NCBI GenBank assembly: GCA_001824135.1
Contig: MHWM01000023.1
Location: forward strand, 1-15,941
Direction of reading: 5' to 3'
Origin: Candidatus Zambryskibacteria bacterium RIFCSPLOWO2_02_FULL_39_14
Lineage (GTDB): Bacteria; Patescibacteriota; Minisyncoccia; Phycocordibacterales; Zambryskibacteraceae
DNA: 15,941 bases
Shown: positions 5,556 through 11,018 of the stretch, one piece after another
Numbering within the stretch: the stretch's first letter is position 1
Layout of the letters: every line of letters starts with the position of its first letter
Translations under genes and position numbers: made by a program
Notes under the pieces: generated by a model
What the model was told of the DNA's origin: nothing
What the model saw: only the letters and a program-made list of their open reading frames with translations
Databases searched by the model: none

Positions 5556-6704
5556 TTAAAGGGTAATGTGTTTAAGATAGTAAGGCAAGTCACTGACACT
5601 GACCGTGTCTTGAGCGCGAGTGGCAATGTTTCTTATAGTAGCTGTATTATCGATAGCTTCTTTCTGACCAATAATGATGATGTAAGAGACGCGCAGGTTC
5701 TCTGCATTAGAAAGTTGGGTTGTAATCTTATCTTTGCCTAAAAAGTGGTGGACAGGTATCCGGTGTAGACGCAGAAGCTCTATAAGAGAAAGTGTTTTTA
5801 TCTTAGCTTCTCGACCGAGTTGGATTAAATAAAATTTCGGTCTGGGAAGTTCTTTATAAACTCGTTCCACTCTAATCTTAGGAGTAGAAAAGATATTAAC
5901 TCCTGCCATAGGAATTTCTTTTCTTAAACCAAGATATCTGCACAGTCTCGAATAACGATAACCGATGGCTAAAGTGTCTTTGTTTTCATCTTCTACACTT
6001 TTTATAGCGAAGATTGTGTGGGAAGTGTGGTTTCTATCGCCAACAAGTTCTGGTAGTAGACTGAACTCTATACCCAAAGCTTCTATATATTCGAGCACTT
6101 CTTTAAAATGAGCACGGCTCTGTGGAGAAAGGAAGGTTATAGATGAGGGCGCCATCTCGCGCAAACGCATAATTTCCGGTTGTTCTAATTTAAATATATT
6201 AAAAACATTTTCTTTTATACCCTGTTTTAATTCATCGGATAATTCTATGTCAAATTTCCGTATAAAACTTGCAAGCTCTCGCTCATAAGCATGTATAGAT
6301 TCTCTGTCACCTATGCAATTTATATAAACCTTCAGATTTTTATAACCTTCTTCTGAGAGGATGGAGAGAGTTGATTGTATAAGAGTGGCTTCTACGATGC
6401 CAGAAGATGAACCAATCAAATGTAAGGCGTGACTACCAAACTTTTTTCTTATAACAGGTTTCTTATAAACTACAGCTACTGGCTGTGCTTTGAAAGCAGA
6501 ATTCTGTTCAAAGTATGTACGCATGATGGCCATTTTTTCCACAGCATCATAATGCGGATGGTCTTCGCATTCTTTAGTCAGTTCAAAATCCTTCTCTATA
6601 ATTTTTGGAGCTTTAATAGGAAGAAAACCGAAGTAAGTTGCTACCACGAGAGCTTTATCGAATTCATGCAACTCCATTGTCGGCCATGTATTTTGTTTTA
6701 ACAT
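5556..6704 (-). CDS. HisRS-like protein lacking catalytic motifs
   Basis: The 382 residues are related to class II histidyl-tRNA synthetase but are very divergent. Matching parts are INCIGDRESIHAYE (129-142; the HisRS INSxGCxxCRPxYR region), HFKEVLEYIEALGIEFSLLPELV (199-221), a GGRYD-like GYRYSRL (248-254), and a C-terminal anticodon-binding-type domain (about 289-382). Key catalytic pieces are missing. Motif 2 (FRYERPQ.GR) is largely deleted between PVIRKKF (83-89) and HALHLIG (92-98). The histidine-binding LVRGLDYYTRTVFE is replaced by LVGDRNHTSHTIFA, without the catalytic Arg. It is therefore probably not a working synthetase. Options are a HisZ-like regulator, a tRNA- or ribosome-binding paralogue, or an unrecognised activity. 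The start at 6704 lies 1 nt after the lepB stop; in-frame ATGs at 6731, 6734 and 6749 inside lepB are alternatives. Confidence 0.8.
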   Translation of the reverse strand: MLKQNTWPTMELHEFDKALVVATYFGFLPIKAPKIIEKDFELTKECEDHPHYDAVEKMAIMRTYFEQNSAFKAQPVAVVYKKPVIRKKFGSHALHLIGSSSGIVEATLIQSTLSILSEEGYKNLKVYINCIGDRESIHAYERELASFIRKFDIELSDELKQGIKENVFNIFKLEQPEIMRLREMAPSSITFLSPQSRAHFKEVLEYIEALGIEFSLLPELVGDRNHTSHTIFAIKSVEDENKDTLAIGYRYSRLCRYLGLRKEIPMAGVNIFSTPKIRVERVYKELPRPKFYLIQLGREAKIKTLSLIELLRLHRIPVHHFLGKDKITTQLSNAENLRVSYIIIIGQKEAIDNTATIRNIATRAQDTVSVSDLPYYLKHITL

Positions 6705-6705
6705 T

Positions 6706-7320
6706 CTAGTACTCGTTACTTGTTTCTCCATCATAATCGGAGTAATCACCGGGAAATATAGAGGGCGGGAAAAAACGTATGATAGGTCTGCCGATTATGT
6801 TTTCTTTTGGCACAGACCCCCATATTCTCGAATCAGCGCTTGAAGAACGATTATCTCCTAAGACAAAATATTCATCTGTACCAAGTGTGTAATTAAAGTC
6901 TTCATCCTTTTTTAACTTGATATATGGTTCATCAAGTAAGATACCGTTGGGATATTGCGAGTTTATGATAGTTACTTTTCCGCTAGAGATTAAGACTGTT
7001 TCGTTTGGTAGACCTATGACTCGCTTTATAAATGATTTACTAGGATTTTCTGGGTATTTAAAGATGAGTATAGAACCGCGTTCTGGAGTTTTGAAGTGGT
7101 AAGTGATCTCATCAACAATGAGATAATTCCCAGTCTCGAATGTCGGATCCATTGAAGCACCATCCACTATGAATGGTTGAGCTATGTAGAAACGAAACGG
7201 GATAACTATAGCAAGGGAAATAAAAACTATTTTTATGAGTTCTTTCCAAAAATTCAGAAAATTTGTATTTTGTCGGTTTGATGATTGGGGAGTATTATGT
7301 GTATCTCGAGAAGGATCCAT
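6706..7320 (-). CDS. lepB: Signal peptidase I
   Basis: This membrane serine protease removes signal peptides from secreted proteins on the outer face of the cytoplasmic membrane. The 204 residues comprise a hydrophilic N-terminus, one membrane anchor (about 25-45), box B GASMDPT with the nucleophile Ser56, box D FIKRVIGLP with the general base Lys99, and box E GDNRSSSADSR (155-165). All the elements of the Ser-Lys dyad are present. The gene is the first of the minus-strand run and is divergent from pth, with only 49 bp between them. Secreted substrates in this window include the two pilin-like proteins with AYA/VYA cleavage sites near the right end. Confidence 0.96.
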   Translation of the reverse strand: MDPSRDTHNTPQSSNRQNTNFLNFWKELIKIVFISLAIVIPFRFYIAQPFIVDGASMDPTFETGNYLIVDEITYHFKTPERGSILIFKYPENPSKSFIKRVIGLPNETVLISSGKVTIINSQYPNGILLDEPYIKLKKDEDFNYTLGTDEYFVLGDNRSSSADSRIWGSVPKENIIGRPIIRFFPPSIFPGDYSDYDGETSNEY

Positions 7321-7333
7321 AATTTATTAAGAG

Positions 7334-7362
7334 ATTGTATTATTTAAATTGATTTGACACAA
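7334..7362 (-). promoter_or_regulatory. Candidate promoter of the lepB operon
   Basis: On the minus strand, TTGTGT (7357-7362), a 17-bp spacer and TACAAT (7334-7339, 5 of 6 consensus) fit a sigma70-type promoter. The start would fall near 7327, giving a leader of only about 7 nt before the lepB ATG at 7320, which agrees with the absence of a Shine-Dalgarno sequence. The same 49-bp region must also serve the divergent pth gene. Confidence 0.45.
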
Positions 7363-7369
7363 TAGCCGT

Positions 7370-7858
7370 ATGTATATCATCGTAGGTTTAGGTAATCCCG
7401 GTGTCGAATACTCGCGTACTAGACACAACACAGGTCGGATGGCAACCGAGTTTATGTCGGGGAAGGTTTCTGGTATTAAAATTATTACACCCGATACTTT
7501 CATGAACAAAACTGGTGTTGCAGTAGTTAAGGTGGTCAAGTCGAAAAAGGCTGCCGAGAATCTCATTGTTTTATACGATGACCTCGATTTGCCCCTAGGT
7601 ACTCTCAAAATCTCTTATAACCGCAGTTCAGGAGGACATAAAGGTCTAGAATCTATAATAAAGGCTCTAAAAACTCGCGAATTTATAAGAATTCGCATAG
7701 GGATAGGCAAGAAAGGTGATGTCGAGAAGCATATTCTAGGTGAATTCAAAAAACCTGAACTAGAGACGCTTAAAAAAGTCTTCAAATGTACAAGTGAGGC
7801 AGTTCAAATGATTGTGGAAGATGGTCTAGAAAGGGCTATGAATAAATTTAATCAATAA
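7370..7858 (+). CDS. pth: Peptidyl-tRNA hydrolase (short form)
   Basis: Pth releases peptides from prematurely dropped peptidyl-tRNA so that the tRNA can be reused. The 162 residues start with the signature GLGNPGVEYSRTRHN, with N9 and the catalytic H19. They continue with FMNKTG (N46), YDDLDLPLG (D70) and SSGGHKGLESI. The family has about 185-195 residues. Here roughly 20 residues are missing between HNTGRMATEF and KIITPDTFMN, a helix-strand region near the active-site rim. The position of E. coli N114, which contacts substrate, is Lys (K91). The rest of the core is intact, so it may well be active. No Shine-Dalgarno sequence precedes the ATG. A second, diverged copy of its last 19 codons lies beyond the transposase at 8731. 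Confidence 0.94.
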   Translation: MYIIVGLGNPGVEYSRTRHNTGRMATEFMSGKVSGIKIITPDTFMNKTGVAVVKVVKSKKAAENLIVLYDDLDLPLGTLKISYNRSSGGHKGLESIIKALKTREFIRIRIGIGKKGDVEKHILGEFKKPELETLKKVFKCTSEAVQMIVEDGLERAMNKFNQ

Positions 7859-8005
7859 GATGCTTACCGACCCTACCGTCGAAACTACAAAAGTTCAAGT
7901 CTATTGAGAGAATATGAGAAAATCAAAGAAGAAGCTAAAGATCTAACCTATAAAGAATATCAAACTAAAAAATACGAGTTTTACAATCGTATTCTTGGTC
8001 TTTAA
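7859..8005 (+). pseudogene. Orphan coding-like stretch in frame after pth stop
   Basis: Directly after the pth TAA the same frame stays open for 48 codons to a TAA at 8003. It encodes DAYRPYRRNYKSSS, then LLREYEKIKEEAKDL and TYKEYQTKKYEFYNRILGL. The composition (Lys, Glu and Tyr in helix-like spacing) looks like real protein rather than noise. It has no ATG; the only possible start in frame is a TTG near 7907. It could be the C-terminal end of a gene whose front was lost in the rearrangement next to the transposase, a readthrough extension of Pth, or a tiny TTG-started gene. I do not recognise the family. Confidence 0.4.
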
Positions 8006-8013
8006 AGAAGTAT

Positions 8014-8036
8014 TGTCAAACACCGGGTGTTTGACA
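8014..8036 (+). repeat. REP-like palindrome, left copy
   Basis: The arms TGTCAAACACC (8014-8024) and GGTGTTTGACA (8026-8036) are perfect complements around one central G. Compared with the other two copies both arms differ by one base (C to A on the left, G to T on the right), so base pairing is preserved. It lies 11 bp before the transposase ATG and could also terminate the upstream transcript. Confidence 0.85.
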
Positions 8037-8046
8037 TAATTGAGAT

Positions 8047-8703
8047 ATGAGAAGAATCAGGTTAGCTTCAGGTGAGTACTATCACCTATATAATAGGGGA
8101 GTAAGTAAGCAAGTTATTTTTCACAACATCGCAGACTATAATAGATTTCTTTTCCTAATTCTTTATTTTCAGTCCGAGGCTAACTTTCCTCAAATTGGTA
8201 GATTGGTAAAAGACTTTGTCCAACACCGGGTGTTGGACATTGCAGAAGAAGTTATAAAGAGACGAATAGTAGAATTAACTACTTTTTGTATCATGCCAAA
8301 CCATTTTCATCTCATTATTAAGGAATTAAAGGAGGGTGGTATTTCGACCTACATGCAAAGAGTACTTAACGCTTACGCTAAATATTACAATACTAAATAC
8401 ACTAAATCTGGACATGTCTTTCAGGGTCCTTATGGGGCGGTATACATAGAAGATGATCGGCAGCTTTTGTATTTATCAGCTTATATCCATAGGAATTCCA
8501 GAGAAATTTCAAAGTGGTTTAATAGGGAAGATCAATATCCTTGGTCTAGCTATCAAGATTTTGTAGAGGAAAATAGATGGAGGAACCTACTCTTACCGCA
8601 AATTATTCTTGAACAATTCAAGAATAAAGATAAATATCGAGAATTTATCAAGACAAGCACAGCCAAATTTCACGAAGAAGAATTAGATTATCTAAGTCAC
8701 TAG
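8047..8703 (+). CDS. REP-associated tyrosine transposase (Y1/HUH family)
   Basis: This 218-residue single-strand DNA transposase of the IS200-like/RAYT group would cut and join DNA at hairpins through a tyrosine-DNA bond with a divalent metal. Family signs in order are the N-terminal YYHLYNRGVSKQVIF (11-25), the HUH metal motif H86-F-H88 in IMPNHFHLII, the helix YMQRVLNAYAKYYNTKY (102-118) that carries the catalytic tyrosine (Y110 is the best candidate), SGHVFQGPY (121-129), YLSAYIHRN (142-150), and PWSSYQDF (165-172). All core elements are present and the frame is intact, so it may be active. A palindrome copy is built into the reading frame and encodes V58-QHRVL-D64 in a variable loop just before the HUH strand. 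The start is at 8047. Confidence 0.92.
   Translation: MRRIRLASGEYYHLYNRGVSKQVIFHNIADYNRFLFLILYFQSEANFPQIGRLVKDFVQHRVLDIAEEVIKRRIVELTTFCIMPNHFHLIIKELKEGGISTYMQRVLNAYAKYYNTKYTKSGHVFQGPYGAVYIEDDRQLLYLSAYIHRNSREISKWFNREDQYPWSSYQDFVEENRWRNLLLPQIILEQFKNKDKYREFIKTSTAKFHEEELDYLSH
8217..8239 (+). repeat. REP-like palindrome inside the transposase gene
   Basis: The arms TGTCCAACACC (8217-8227) and GGTGTTGGACA (8229-8239) surround a central G. It is read in frame as VQHRVLD within the transposase. Except for the central base and its orientation, it is identical to the right-hand copy. Confidence 0.9.
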
Positions 8704-8705
8704 TG

Positions 8706-8730
8706 ATGTCCAACACCCGGTGTTGGACAT
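8706..8730 (-). repeat. REP-like palindrome, right copy
   Basis: ATGTCCAACACC (8706-8717), central C, and GGTGTTGGACAT (8719-8730) form a perfect 12-bp inverted repeat, which starts 3 bp after the transposase stop. The central C instead of G shows an orientation opposite to the other two copies. The pth-like fragment begins at the next base. Confidence 0.9.
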
Positions 8731-8793
8731 CTAGATGCTGTCGCTTCTATAGTAGAAGACGGACTGGCTAGCGCTATGAATAAGTTTAATTAA
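8731..8793 (+). pseudogene. Duplicate 3' end of pth (remnant)
   Basis: In frame this reads LDAVASIVEDGLASAMNKFN then TAA. The end of the intact pth reads SEAVQMIVEDGLERAMNKFNQ, so 14 of 19 residues agree, but many codons differ synonymously (for example GTG/GTA, GAT/GAC, GGT/GGA, CTA/CTG). It is thus not a recent duplication. It has no start and nothing in frame before it except the palindrome. It is probably the 3' end of an older resident pth allele left behind when the segment containing the present pth 3' end and the transposon arrived, or the reverse. Confidence 0.8.
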
Positions 8794-8816
8794 TTTAATT
8801 AAACTTATTCTTTTTT
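8778..8816 (+). terminator. AT-rich terminator between pth remnant and bS1 gene
   Basis: GAATAAGTTTAATTAA (8778-8793) and its exact complement (8795-8810) form a 16-bp stem with a one-base spacer, followed by TTTTTT on the plus strand. The left arm is the last codons and stop of the pth remnant; the right arm contains the stop of the minus-strand bS1 gene. It would end plus-strand transcripts. On the minus strand no U-run follows, though the hairpin would still form. Confidence 0.7.
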
Positions 8817-9866
8817 ACTTTTGTCTACGAAAGAGAGTGCCATTTTCTGTTCCTTGGGGTCGAAGAGAGTTATTTTGAAAGGATAAGTTTTCCCCATTTC
8901 TAGTTTTTCACGGAGTTTTTCTTCAGAACCAAACTCGGAGATATGTACTAGTCCAGCCACACCTTCTTCTATAGAAGCGAGGGCACCGTGTTTATTGAAT
9001 TTGATTATCACACCTTCAACTACAGAATCTTTCTTGTATTTCTTTTCGGCTTCTCTCCAAGGATTTTCTTTCAGAGCTTTAATAGAGAGGGAAATCTTGT
9101 CGTCTTTTATCTCAATGATTTTTACTCGTACCTTTTCTCCTATTTTGAACATGGCTTTAGGATTTTCTACAAGACCCCAGTCTATTTCTGAAATATGAAC
9201 CAGACCTTCAAGACCTTCTTCAAGTTTGATAAAGATGCCGAAGTCGACAAGGCCGGTAACTTCGCCTGTCAATTCATCGCCTAGGGCATAACGGGCTACA
9301 ATGTTTTCTTTGTCTTTTGTTTCTGGATTTTTTTCTGAGAATATAAGCTTGCCTTCTTTTGGACTTGCGCCAATGATAGTAACTGAAAGTTTTTCTCCTA
9401 TAAGTTTTTTGAGTTCGTCTAGAATCTTATCTTTATCTCCGTCTGAAATGCGCGGATAGTGTTCAGGTTTAAGTTGTGATGCCGGTAAGAAACCGGTTAG
9501 ACCCTGCCAGTTGATAATCAGACCGCCCTTGTTGGCATCTATGATAGCCAGTTCAAAGACACGTTTCTCGCGTATGGCTTCTTCAGCTTCACTCCAGATT
9601 ATGGCTTGTCGGGCTTCTCTTAGTGATATTTCTATATAACCGTCTTTGCCACCAATACCAACAACTTTACCCGCGACTGTGTCTCCGACATTTATCTTTT
9701 TTATAATATCCCGAGTATAAATAAACTCTCGACCGTAAATGATGCCGGTACCAAAAGGAGGCAGGTCAATGTAAACCGCGCCTTTATCAATACTTATAAC
9801 GGGACCTTCCACCAAATCGTCTATCGACGGTGGGGTAGGAATGCTTTCAAGTAATTTTTCGTCCAT
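8805..9866 (-). CDS. rpsA: Four-domain ribosomal protein bS1-like RNA-binding protein
   Basis: The 353 residues hold four S1 (OB-fold) repeats: about 17-84, 101-178, 194-265 and 278-348. Repeat 3 has the best consensus (GEVTGLVDFGIFIKLEEGLEGLVHISE), and repeat 4 has GVAGLVHISEFG. Repeat 2 (GLTGFLPASQL) matches the ribosome-docking repeats of bS1. E. coli bS1 has six repeats; four-repeat forms are common in other phyla. It would hold mRNA on the 30S subunit, which matters most where Shine-Dalgarno sequences are rare, as here. The gene stands alone, convergent with pth and divergent from the MBL gene. Its leader seems to be about 115 nt, with an SD-like GAGGA set back behind a small hairpin. 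Confidence 0.92.
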   Translation of the reverse strand: MDEKLLESIPTPPSIDDLVEGPVISIDKGAVYIDLPPFGTGIIYGREFIYTRDIIKKINVGDTVAGKVVGIGGKDGYIEISLREARQAIIWSEAEEAIREKRVFELAIIDANKGGLIINWQGLTGFLPASQLKPEHYPRISDGDKDKILDELKKLIGEKLSVTIIGASPKEGKLIFSEKNPETKDKENIVARYALGDELTGEVTGLVDFGIFIKLEEGLEGLVHISEIDWGLVENPKAMFKIGEKVRVKIIEIKDDKISLSIKALKENPWREAEKKYKKDSVVEGVIIKFNKHGALASIEEGVAGLVHISEFGSEEKLREKLEMGKTYPFKITLFDPKEQKMALSFVDKSKKE

Positions 9867-9889
9867 TTTAGATGCCGTTTCCGGTCCTC
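9867..9889 (-). promoter_or_regulatory. Set-back SD with a GNRA hairpin before bS1 start
   Basis: Reading toward the ATG on the minus strand, the order is GAGGA (9885-9889), then CCG-GAAA-CGG (9875-9884), then 8 nt, then ATG. The GAGGA is 18 nt from the start, too far to work directly. If the GAAA-tetraloop hairpin folds out, the effective spacing is 8 nt, which is ideal. This is an inferred regulatory arrangement. Confidence 0.4.
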
Positions 9890-9917
9890 GGGGTTCATCA
9901 GTGAGTGCCAGACCCTA

Positions 9918-9941
9918 CCCGCCTTCGCATAAAGCTTCGGC
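9918..9941 (-). repeat. Second copy of the GC-rich dispersed repeat
   Basis: On the minus strand GCCGAAGC, a 5-nt spacer and GCGAAGGCGGG match the element at 130-156 (GCCGAAGC, 8-nt spacer, GCGTAGGCGGG), with one mismatch outside the spacer. It lies in the presumed leader of the bS1 gene. Apart from it and the promoter elements, the 9867-10077 spacer contains nothing recognisable. Confidence 0.55.
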
Positions 9942-9988
9942 GTGGCGACGAGGGATAACAAAAACGGGGGCTAGTAAAGAACTGGTTT

Positions 9989-10016
9989 ATAGTATCAAAA
10001 TATAAAAAATTTACAA
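9989..10016 (-). promoter_or_regulatory. Candidate promoter of the bS1 gene
   Basis: On the minus strand, TTGTAA (10011-10016), a 16-bp spacer ending in TGA, and TACTAT (9989-9994) give a -35 box and an extended -10. The start would be near 9982, so the leader would be about 115 nt and would include the GC-rich repeat and the set-back SD hairpin. Confidence 0.4.
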
Positions 10017-10061
10017 ATATGAAAATTAAGGCAGAAAATGCTGGTAAAAGTAGTTGTTTTA

Positions 10062-10070
10062 TGCTAAAAT
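10062..10070 (+). promoter_or_regulatory. Extended -10 for the MBL-fold gene (leaderless)
   Basis: TG-C-TAAAAT is an extended -10 element. The start would fall at about 10077-10078, which coincides with the ATG at 10078, so the message would be leaderless. No good -35 box is seen. Confidence 0.35.
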
Positions 10071-10077
10071 TAGACAA

Positions 10078-10695
10078 ATGATAGTCAGTTATCACGGAAT
10101 AGAATGCTTCAAAATCTCCCAAGGAGATATCACTTTGGCTATTAATCCGGTATCCAAAGATTCAAAATCTAAGAAGCCAACAAGATTTGGCGCTGATATT
10201 ACACTTATTACTACCAATCATCCCGATATGAATGGTCGGGATCAAACTTCTCGCGGTGATAAAGAATCATTTGTCATAGATGGTCCTGGTGAGTATGAGA
10301 TTAAGGATATTTTTATAAAAGGTTTTCTGTCAGAAGGAGTGGCTAAGAAAATAAATACTATTTATCTTATTTCTTTTGAAGGAATGAACCTCTGTTTTCT
10401 AGGAGCGCTTGCCAATTCGGAACTTTCAGACAAAATACTTGAAGCTATAGAAGATATAGATATCCTCTTTGTACCAATAGGGGGCGATGATATCCTAGAT
10501 CCTGCCGCCGCTTACAAACTGTCTGTATCATTAGAACCAAGCGTTATCATTCCTATGCATTACACAGCAGAGACTTTGAAACAATTTATAAAAGAAGGTG
10601 GGGAAGTCAAAGTGGAATCATTAGATAAATTTGTAGTAAAGAAGAAAGATCTTGAAGGTAAAGAAGGAGAGATAGTAGTACTTAAAGAAGAATAA
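10078..10695 (+). CDS. Metallo-beta-lactamase-fold protein with eroded metal site
   Basis: The 205 residues resemble UlaG-like MBL-fold hydrolases: ITLAINPVSK near the front, ITLITTNHPDMNG (41-53), the conserved DGPGEYEI (68-75), YLISFEGMNLCFLGAL (96-111), and a C-terminal VIIPMHY (156-162). The canonical THxHxDH is reduced to TTNHPDM, leaving one His and one Asp. The usual HxGD after the second sheet is FLGA, and only the last His (161) remains of the C-terminal ligands. A normal two-zinc centre is therefore unlikely, and the protein may be non-catalytic or use another metal arrangement. I chose the ATG at 10078 over 10054 because the fold starts with IVSYHGIECF. It stands 14 bp before a small membrane gene and gyrA on the same strand. 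Confidence 0.8.
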   Translation: MIVSYHGIECFKISQGDITLAINPVSKDSKSKKPTRFGADITLITTNHPDMNGRDQTSRGDKESFVIDGPGEYEIKDIFIKGFLSEGVAKKINTIYLISFEGMNLCFLGALANSELSDKILEAIEDIDILFVPIGGDDILDPAAAYKLSVSLEPSVIIPMHYTAETLKQFIKEGGEVKVESLDKFVVKKKDLEGKEGEIVVLKEE

Positions 10696-10709
10696 ACTAT
10701 CAATATGAT

Positions 10710-11018
10710 ATGAGACGATACTTAGCTACACTTCATAATAAACCTGAATCTCACAAGAAACGTTTTGCGTTTATTTCGGCAAGCGTTGTCACTCTTTTTA
10801 TTATTGGAATATGGTCTCTCACTATTTTTGGAGTAGAAGAAGAGTTGTCATATAATACTCGTTTTAATGATGCGAAAAAACAGGAAGTAAGTCCATTTCA
10901 GTCATTACGTATGAATTTGGGAACTAGTTTTGAATCCTTGAAAGGCGATTTCCAAGGGGTTATAGATGATTTAGATTCATTGGAGTCTAAAATAGAATAC
11001 CAGACTTATGAACAATAA
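10710..11018 (+). CDS. Small single-span membrane protein upstream of gyrA
   Basis: The 102 residues have a basic N-terminus (HNKPESHKKR), one membrane helix (about 19-40, FAFISASVVTLFIIGIWSLTIF), and then an acidic, polar C-terminal tail that probably faces outside and includes a helix-prone DDLDSLESKIEYQ. There is no lipobox or catalytic motif. It overlaps the gyrA start by 11 bp, so the two are translationally coupled, and it follows the MBL-fold gene by 14 bp. I do not recognise the family. The sharing of an operon with gyrA may simply reflect genome compaction. Confidence 0.75.
   Translation: MRRYLATLHNKPESHKKRFAFISASVVTLFIIGIWSLTIFGVEEELSYNTRFNDAKKQEVSPFQSLRMNLGTSFESLKGDFQGVIDDLDSLESKIEYQTYEQ

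Larger units (their letters stand above)
8014..8730 (+). mobile_element. Palindrome-bounded RAYT/HUH transposon
   Basis: This unit consists of a Y1/HUH transposase gene with a 23-bp palindrome on each side (8014-8036 and 8706-8730) and one more inside the gene (8217-8239). The single central base is G in the left and internal copies and C in the right copy, so the outer palindromes are in opposite orientation, as in REP-BIME-type units. The right boundary is sharp: a homologous fragment of pth starts at 8731. The left boundary is less certain because the orphan coding stretch 7859-8005 may also belong to the inserted segment. Confidence 0.75.

Noticed and set aside
8014..8730. CRISPR-like array from the three similar palindromes
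   Set aside because: The copies are irregularly spaced, perfectly palindromic, opposite in orientation at the ends, and surround a transposase gene.
9898..10122. Minus-strand open frame of 74 codons in the bS1-MBL spacer
   Set aside because: It spans a promoter region and the GC-rich repeat, has no motif, and ends in repeat-derived arginine-rich sequence.
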